A stretch of DNA of 10,154 nt from Prevotellaceae bacterium UBA2718. GTDB lineage: Bacteria > Bacteroidota > Bacteroidia > Bacteroidales > Bacteroidaceae. Position 1 is the stretch's first letter, and each line of letters opens with the position of its first letter. This document shows, piece after piece, positions 7,103-10,154 of this stretch. A model generated the notes under the pieces. That model saw nothing but the letters and a program-made list of their open reading frames with translations, was not told the origin of the DNA and ran no database searches. The position numbers were made by a program, and so were the translations under genes. The stretch covers positions 1-10,154 of the forward strand of contig DEKQ01000144.1 in the NCBI GenBank assembly GCA_002353975.1, read 5' to 3'.

Positions 7103-7313
7103 TGAGGCAGGTCTTCTGACTCTTCTCCGGCCCGACTCTCAAGTCTTCCCGACGGACAAGCCATCAGTGACATTGACTGCAACAGACGGGAACGAAACAT
7201 ACGGACATTCCCATGTGCCGACAGTGAGAGGCGGACAATAAAGGAGAATTACAGCTGCGGGACAGTCGGGGACTCACACCCCATTCCCTATTAATTGCCA
7301 GCGGCAAACCTCA
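7103..7313 (-). promoter_or_regulatory. Cobalamin riboswitch (AdoCbl/Cbl class) controlling btuB and the operon
   Basis: On the - strand the conserved cobalamin aptamer blocks appear in order. The closing stem is TGAGG (7309-7313) with CCTCA (7103-7107). Then come TTAATAGGGAA, the hairpin GGGGTGTGAGTCCCC, CCCGCAGCTGTAA, a variable arm, a GTCACTGATGGCTT-type core, GGGAAGAC, and finally the B12 box AGTCAGAAGACCTGCC (7106-7121), which fits the consensus rAGYCMGgAgaCCkGCC. Binding of cobalamin is expected to repress the downstream uptake genes. No T-rich terminator follows, so control is probably translational through the hairpin at 7031-7050. A further pairing (7056-7061 with 7093-7098) lies between aptamer and start hairpin. 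Confidence 0.96.
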
Positions 7314-7321
7314 TCGGCATG

Positions 7322-7353
7322 CAAAATTACAAACAATTATTCATCTGACCAAA
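7322..7353 (-). promoter_or_regulatory. Bacteroidetes-type promoter of the btu operon
   Basis: On the - strand TTTG (7350-7353) lies 20 bases before TAATTTTG (7322-7329). This matches the Bacteroidetes primary sigma factor consensus TTTG-N19-21-TAnnTTTG. Transcription would begin near 7313-7316, exactly at the 5' edge of the riboswitch closing stem, which strengthens both calls and gives a leader of about 290 bases. Confidence 0.8.
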
Positions 7354-7609
7354 TTTTTGCAATTATTTTTGCACGACAGAAAGAAGGAACCGCGTTGAAT
7401 AAGCAATAACTGCGGTTTCGGAAATAGCGAACATCCACACGGGTACGTGGGCGTAGTATGCGTAAAATTAGGAGCAACATATTGAACACCCTATTTGGTA
7501 ACTTCGCTCATTTCTTTCTGCTTACACGTTAGAGCTCCTTCATGCGCCAGCCTAATTATTTTAATTATGGTAATTCCTTTCAAAAAATCATCCTATAATT
7601 TCTTTCTGA
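7354..7609. other. Divergent intergenic region, no gene recognised
   Basis: Between the btu promoter and the duplicated + strand promoter there is no credible gene. The largest item seen is a 24-codon + strand ORF at 7458-7532 (MRKIRSNILN...), without a good ribosome binding site or recognisable product. AACCGC (7388-7393) can pair with GCGGTT (7412-7417). The part from about 7550 on is very AT-rich. I see no repeats, mobile-element ends or operators with confidence. Confidence 0.6.
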
Positions 7610-7642
7610 TTTTCTTGCGCATTTCAAAACTTAATCGTACCT
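7610..7642 (+). repeat. Copy 1 of a perfect 33-bp direct repeat (promoter duplication, weakened -7 box)
   Basis: Bases 7610-7642 are identical to 7697-7729, 87 bases away. The repeat covers the -33 region and most of the -7 box of the functional-looking promoter. In this copy the bases following the repeat make the -7 box TACCTCTG (7638-7645) instead of TACCTTTG, one mismatch from TAnnTTTG, so it is probably weaker or inactive. Confidence 0.85.
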
Positions 7643-7654
7643 CTGACTGCGTCT

Positions 7655-7687
7655 AAGGTACTCCGTCTTGAATATGCAAGAAAAAAA
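7655..7687 (-). repeat. Degenerate inverted copy of the promoter repeat
   Basis: Between the two direct copies, AAGGTAC (7655-7661) and TTGAATATGCAAGAAAA (from 7668) resemble the reverse complement of the 33-bp repeat, with a few bases deleted in the middle. Its TTGAATATGCAAGAAAAA arm can pair imperfectly with TTTTTCTTGCGCATTTCAA of copy 2 (7696-7714) around an 8-base loop. As a - strand promoter it would read TACCTTAG with a spacer of only 16 bases, so activity is doubtful. Confidence 0.5.
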
Positions 7688-7696
7688 CTTTCTTCT

Positions 7697-7729
7697 TTTT
7701 CTTGCGCATTTCAAAACTTAATCGTACCT
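7697..7729 (+). repeat. Copy 2 of the perfect 33-bp direct repeat
   Basis: This copy is identical to 7610-7642. It carries the intact -33 element and continues into a consensus -7 box, so it is the likely working promoter of the secreted-protein gene. Confidence 0.85.
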
Positions 7730-7732
7730 TTG
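7701..7732 (+). promoter_or_regulatory. Bacteroidetes-type promoter for the structured leader and secreted-protein gene
   Basis: CTTG (7701-7704) lies 20 bases before TACCTTTG (7725-7732), an exact TAnnTTTG match. Transcription would begin near 7737-7740, giving a leader of about 350 bases. No other TAnnTTTG box is found between here and the ATG at 8086, so the gene depends on this promoter unless something lies in a form I cannot recognise. Confidence 0.75.
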
Positions 7733-7903
7733 CAGCGGATAGTGTTTAAGAGTGCTCCGCCGGCTCCTCTCAACAGGACCGCAAAGCAGCACGACACGCC
7801 ATCCGAAAAGACATATTATTTTGCTCAATTCTCACTCGAACTACCACATCGACCAAGAGATTTTTAAGGGCAATATCAATACACTGTTGGAGCTGCGCTA
7901 TAT

Positions 7904-7978
7904 AGTGCAGACTTCCCCATAAGTGTATTGAGGCTGTGGTAGGCCTGAGTGAGATATGGACGGGTCTGCGCTTTTTTT
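7904..7978 (+). terminator. Terminator-like hairpin with T7 tract, competing with the leader rod
   Basis: AGTGCAGAC (7904-7912) pairs with GTCTGCGCT (7964-7972), 9 bp with one G-U. CCATA (7917-7921) pairs with TATGG (7955-7959) and AGGC (7931-7934) with GCCT (7943-7946) inside. The stem runs directly into seven Ts (7972-7978). Its left arm uses bases that the rod needs for its tip, and its loop contains the right-hand arms of the rod, so the two folds exclude each other. Confidence 0.55.
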
Positions 7979-8011
7979 GTGTACCTCCCTCCCATAAGAC
8001 AACGACCTTTC

Positions 8012-8033
8012 TTCTTCCATGCGAATGGAGGAA
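8012..8033 (+). promoter_or_regulatory. GNRA-capped hairpin that sequesters a strong Shine-Dalgarno sequence
   Basis: TTCTTCCAT and ATGGAGGAA form a 9-bp stem (one G-U) closed by the stable tetraloop GCGA (8021-8024). The 3' arm contains GGAGG (8027-8031), placed seven bases before an ATG at 8039. A strong Shine-Dalgarno sequence is rare in Bacteroidetes, and here it is fully base-paired. An upstream CCTCC (7984-7988) could compete for the same bases. Confidence 0.6.
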
Positions 8034-8038
8034 AAGCA

Positions 8039-8089
8039 ATGAATACAGACAAAACTAAATCAATTAAAAATAAAACCAACTTATTATGA
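8039..8089 (+). CDS. 16-codon leader ORF overlapping the secreted-protein start (ATGA)
   Basis: The ATG at 8039 follows GGAGG with a 7-base spacer and encodes MNTDKTKSIKNKTNLL. Its TGA (8087-8089) overlaps the ATG of the next gene (8086-8088) as ATGA, a classic translational-coupling junction. The main start itself has no Shine-Dalgarno sequence, so ribosomes might arrive through this ORF. The peptide is rich in Lys, Asn and Thr, with no run of one amino acid as in classical attenuators. A chance ORF in an AT-rich leader cannot be excluded. Confidence 0.4.
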   Translation: MNTDKTKSIKNKTNLL

Positions 8090-10154
8090 AAAAACAACTA
8101 TTTACTTTATTGACGCTACTCGTGATGTGTGTCACGGGGGCGTGGGCGGATGAGCACATCTCATGTTCAGCGTATCTTTCAGGCACCGCAGGGTCTCCTA
8201 CTACTACTGATTGTTCTATAGTTTATTACAGTGATGAAGGAAGTGCAGGTACACTTGCCGCAGGAAGCCAAGTGGGTTCGACAAGCTATTATGCTGCTAA
8301 AATGAATAATGACAAAAACTATTACGAAATAACCCTTAATAAGAGTGCGGGTGGTAATACCTATACAAAGTTTAAGGCTGGAGACGTAATAACTGTTTAC
8401 TTGCAAATAAATAGTGGCACACAGGCTTACAAAGTTGGCAAAACTGCGCAGACAGCAGTCTCTGCTTCAAATTCGAAAGATCAATCTAATGTTGCTGGAG
8501 TTAATCATACCCTAACAGCTGCTGAAATTGAATCGAATGGAACTCTTCGCATTTATCGTAACAGTTCAAATACTTATTTTGCAGGTATTTCTGTAGAAGG
8601 CACACGTAGTGGTGCTGAGAAGACTCCTCTCGCAGGTGCATGGAGTGCTGCTGCTCCTAAATTTGTAACAGGTTCAGTTGCAACCATTCCTACATTTGCA
8701 TTAACTAATACCCCTGCAGTAGCTGCGGAGAATTACACCATTACTTATTCTGTGCAGTCAGGTAATCTTGCGAATGTAAATGCAAGCACGGGTATTACAG
8801 CTATCAATACTGCAGAAGCAGGAACAGCAACTGTTCGTGCTACTTTGGCTCTTACCGCTGCAGGTGAAGCAGCTTACGTACTCCCAGATCCTGCATACTA
8901 CGACTGTGTGATTACAGTTGAAAATCCTAAGGTAGCGACACCGTCACTGGTACTCCCTGTAGGCAGTTATGACTACGAGAAGGGTGGTTACAAATTCCAG
9001 GTATCATGTGCAACTGAGGGCGCAACATATTCTTACAAGCTGAAAGGTGCTCCTTCATTCACTGAGCTGACAACATACTCAGAAGGTGGAAAAGACTACG
9101 TGTATATGGTTGGTGATGGTTCTAAGAACATAATAATCAAGGCCTCTAAGGCTGGTCTTCCTGACTCTGAAGAGGTAGAGATTAGCAAATGGGACGGAAG
9201 TAATGCATTCGTACTCAATGTTGCACCTTCTACAACTTCTCCAGAAAGCATCGTAACCTTTAGTACCTCTGCAGACCAGTATGACAAGGATCAGTTGCAC
9301 CAGTATCGTTCATTCAATGTAGCTGGAACATACATTGCTGGTATTGACGGCAGCGATGGTCTGAAGATGCGTTGTAACCGCACATTCACCATAGATGATA
9401 CCAATATACAAGGTTTTGCTCTTGCTGTAACACCTGGCTACCAAATTACAAAGGTGGAGATAACCAAACTGATATCTAACCGCGCTGGTACAATCTCAGC
9501 AGATGCTATGTATGTTGATGGTGCTTCTTACGCAGGTTTCGAGTCATTTACCATACCAGCATCTGATGGAACTCCTGTTACAAAAACATATGATGGTCTG
9601 AATGCAACAAGCCAGATTGCTTGGAAGCTCACTCCTGGTACATATGATAACAAAGGTACAGCCACAAATGTTGACCAGTTCCGTTTCAAGGCAACTATAA
9701 CTTATGAGAAACTACCTCCATCAGTTACTGCCACCATCACTCCTACAGGCTACGCTACATTCTCCAGCCCGTATGCCTTGGACTTCTCTGATGCTATTGA
9801 TAACCTTGATGGGGCTTACTATGCCTCTGCCGTTGAAACTGGTAAAGTGACAATGACAAAGCTGGAGCAGGCTGTGCCTGCAGAAACCGGTCTCTTCCTG
9901 AAGGGTACAGCTGGTAAGACAGTTACAATCCCTGTCGTTGCTTCTGGCACAGAAATCAACGGAAACTATCTCAAGCCTAACACCACATCCAAGGAGATAG
10001 CTGCATCTACAGAAAATGCTTATCACTATGTATTTGCTTACACAACATCTGACAATTCTAACCCAGGCTTCTTCAACCTTGCAAGCCCTGCAACACTTGG
10101 CGCAGGCAAGGCTTATATTGAAACGGCAACAAGCATCAAGCCAACAGCAGGTGC
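8086..10154 (+). CDS. Large secreted multi-domain beta-rich protein, function unknown, 3' end beyond the window
   Basis: The frame is open from the ATG at 8086 to the window edge, 689 codons without a stop. Residues 1-21 are a clear signal peptide (MKKQLFTLLTLLVMCVTGAWA), followed by DEH. The N-terminal part to about 180 is beta-rich and ends TLRIYRNSSNTYFAGISVEG, a segment of a type seen in large Bacteroidales secreted proteins. About 183-285 looks like an Ig-type fold, about 287-370 like a chitobiase-type or Fn3-like module (TPSLVLPVGSYDY... IIIKASKAG), and about 375-540 like a jelly-roll. From about 545 the pattern GYATFSSPYALDFS, AVPAETGLFLKG and GKAYIET is a common C-terminal region of such proteins, often followed by a type IX secretion tail, which would lie outside the window. 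Codon use is more A/T-rich than in the btu genes. No catalytic motif is visible. The domain names are guesses from pattern. Confidence 0.85.
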   Translation, partial: MKKQLFTLLTLLVMCVTGAWADEHISCSAYLSGTAGSPTTTDCSIVYYSDEGSAGTLAAGSQVGSTSYYAAKMNNDKNYYEITLNKSAGGNTYTKFKAGDVITVYLQINSGTQAYKVGKTAQTAVSASNSKDQSNVAGVNHTLTAAEIESNGTLRIYRNSSNTYFAGISVEGTRSGAEKTPLAGAWSAAAPKFVTGSVATIPTFALTNTPAVAAENYTITYSVQSGNLANVNASTGITAINTAEAGTATVRATLALTAAGEAAYVLPDPAYYDCVITVENPKVATPSLVLPVGSYDYEKGGYKFQVSCATEGATYSYKLKGAPSFTELTTYSEGGKDYVYMVGDGSKNIIIKASKAGLPDSEEVEISKWDGSNAFVLNVAPSTTSPESIVTFSTSADQYDKDQLHQYRSFNVAGTYIAGIDGSDGLKMRCNRTFTIDDTNIQGFALAVTPGYQITKVEITKLISNRAGTISADAMYVDGASYAGFESFTIPASDGTPVTKTYDGLNATSQIAWKLTPGTYDNKGTATNVDQFRFKATITYEKLPPSVTATITPTGYATFSSPYALDFSDAIDNLDGAYYASAVETGKVTMTKLEQAVPAETGLFLKGTAGKTVTIPVVASGTEINGNYLKPNTTSKEIAASTENAYHYVFAYTTSDNSNPGFFNLASPATLGAGKAYIETATSIKPTAG

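Larger units (their letters stand above)
7739..8085 (+). ncRNA. Long structured 5' leader RNA, candidate cis-regulatory element (or separate small RNA ending near 7978)
   Basis: The leader can form a rod. Its outer pair is CTCACTC...CTACCAC (7831-7847) with GTGGTAG...GAGTGAG (7936-7953), which is 14 bp around a small internal loop. The middle is a perfect 10-bp stem (7876-7885 with 7922-7931), and the tip is a hairpin CTGCGCTA/TAGTGCAG (7893-7910). CATAT (7812-7816) with ATATG (7954-7958) may extend the base. A hairpin near 7761-7781 (TCCT/AGGA with flanking CGG/CCG) precedes it. Nested long stems on this scale are unlikely in random sequence. The region matches no leader or RNA family I recognise. 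It may be an attenuator for the gene at 8086, or a stand-alone RNA of about 240 bases ending at the T7 tract. Confidence 0.55.

Noticed and set aside
7458..7532. 24-codon + strand ORF in the divergent intergenic region
   Set aside because: Too short, no convincing ribosome binding site and no recognisable product; expected by chance in AT-rich DNA.
7655..7687. Active - strand promoter inside the inverted repeat
   Set aside because: The -7 box has a mismatch (TACCTTAG) and the spacer is 16 bases rather than 19-21; no gene lies directly downstream on that strand before the btu promoter.
7610..7729. CRISPR-like repeat pair
   Set aside because: Only two direct copies, the repeat carries promoter elements, and the 54-base spacer contains an inverted copy rather than a foreign spacer.
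7770..8097. Two overlapping - strand frames of 89 and 73 codons antisense to the structured leader
   Set aside because: They lie antisense to a region explained by RNA structure, have no promoter or recognisable domains, and their composition looks random.

Overview
The window looks like a chromosomal segment from a Bacteroidales bacterium, most plausibly Prevotella/Prevotellaceae-like. The evidence is promoters of the Bacteroidetes type (TTTG or CTTG near -33, TAnnTTTG near -7), A-rich rather than Shine-Dalgarno-led starts, two surface or periplasmic lipoproteins (one with an acidic Bacteroidetes surface-export tail after its cysteine), tandem DUF4230 genes, and a BtuG-type beta-propeller lipoprotein. 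The genus is an inference.

Layout. Bases 1-68 are the 3' part of a tRNA with a CAT anticodon on the + strand. A symmetric hairpin at 81-116 can terminate both this tRNA and the operon that arrives from the other side. From 7353 down to 152, everything on the - strand is one cobalamin (vitamin B12) uptake transcription unit. In order of transcription it holds a promoter (7322-7353), a cobalamin riboswitch (7103-7313), a start-site hairpin (7031-7050), btuB (TonB-dependent outer-membrane receptor), btuG (surface B12-capturing propeller lipoprotein), btuF (periplasmic binding lipoprotein), btuC (inner-membrane permease), two tandem DUF4230 membrane-anchored proteins and a small Dabb-family protein. 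Genes are separated by 60 bases or fewer, and btuG/btuF overlap as TAATG. No ABC ATPase (btuD) is present in the window.

The genes work together as a relay. BtuG on the cell surface captures the corrinoid and hands it to BtuB, energised by TonB. BtuF collects it in the periplasm and BtuC passes it through the inner membrane. The riboswitch shuts this off when B12 is plentiful. The loop of the start-site hairpin is complementary to the conserved CCCGC of the aptamer, which suggests a kissing-loop translational switch.

Bases 7354-7609 are a non-coding divergent region. Bases 7610-7732 hold a duplicated + strand promoter (a perfect 33-bp repeat) with a degenerate inverted copy between the two. 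The stretch 7739-8085 is an unusually structured leader in front of a large secreted protein gene (8086 to beyond the window end). It contains a long rod-like stem, a competing terminator-like hairpin with a T7 tract, a GNRA-capped hairpin that buries a strong Shine-Dalgarno sequence, and a 16-codon leader ORF that overlaps the main start as ATGA. This leader is the best candidate in the window for an undescribed regulatory RNA. The secreted protein itself is a partial, multi-domain, signal-peptide-bearing beta-rich protein of unknown function.
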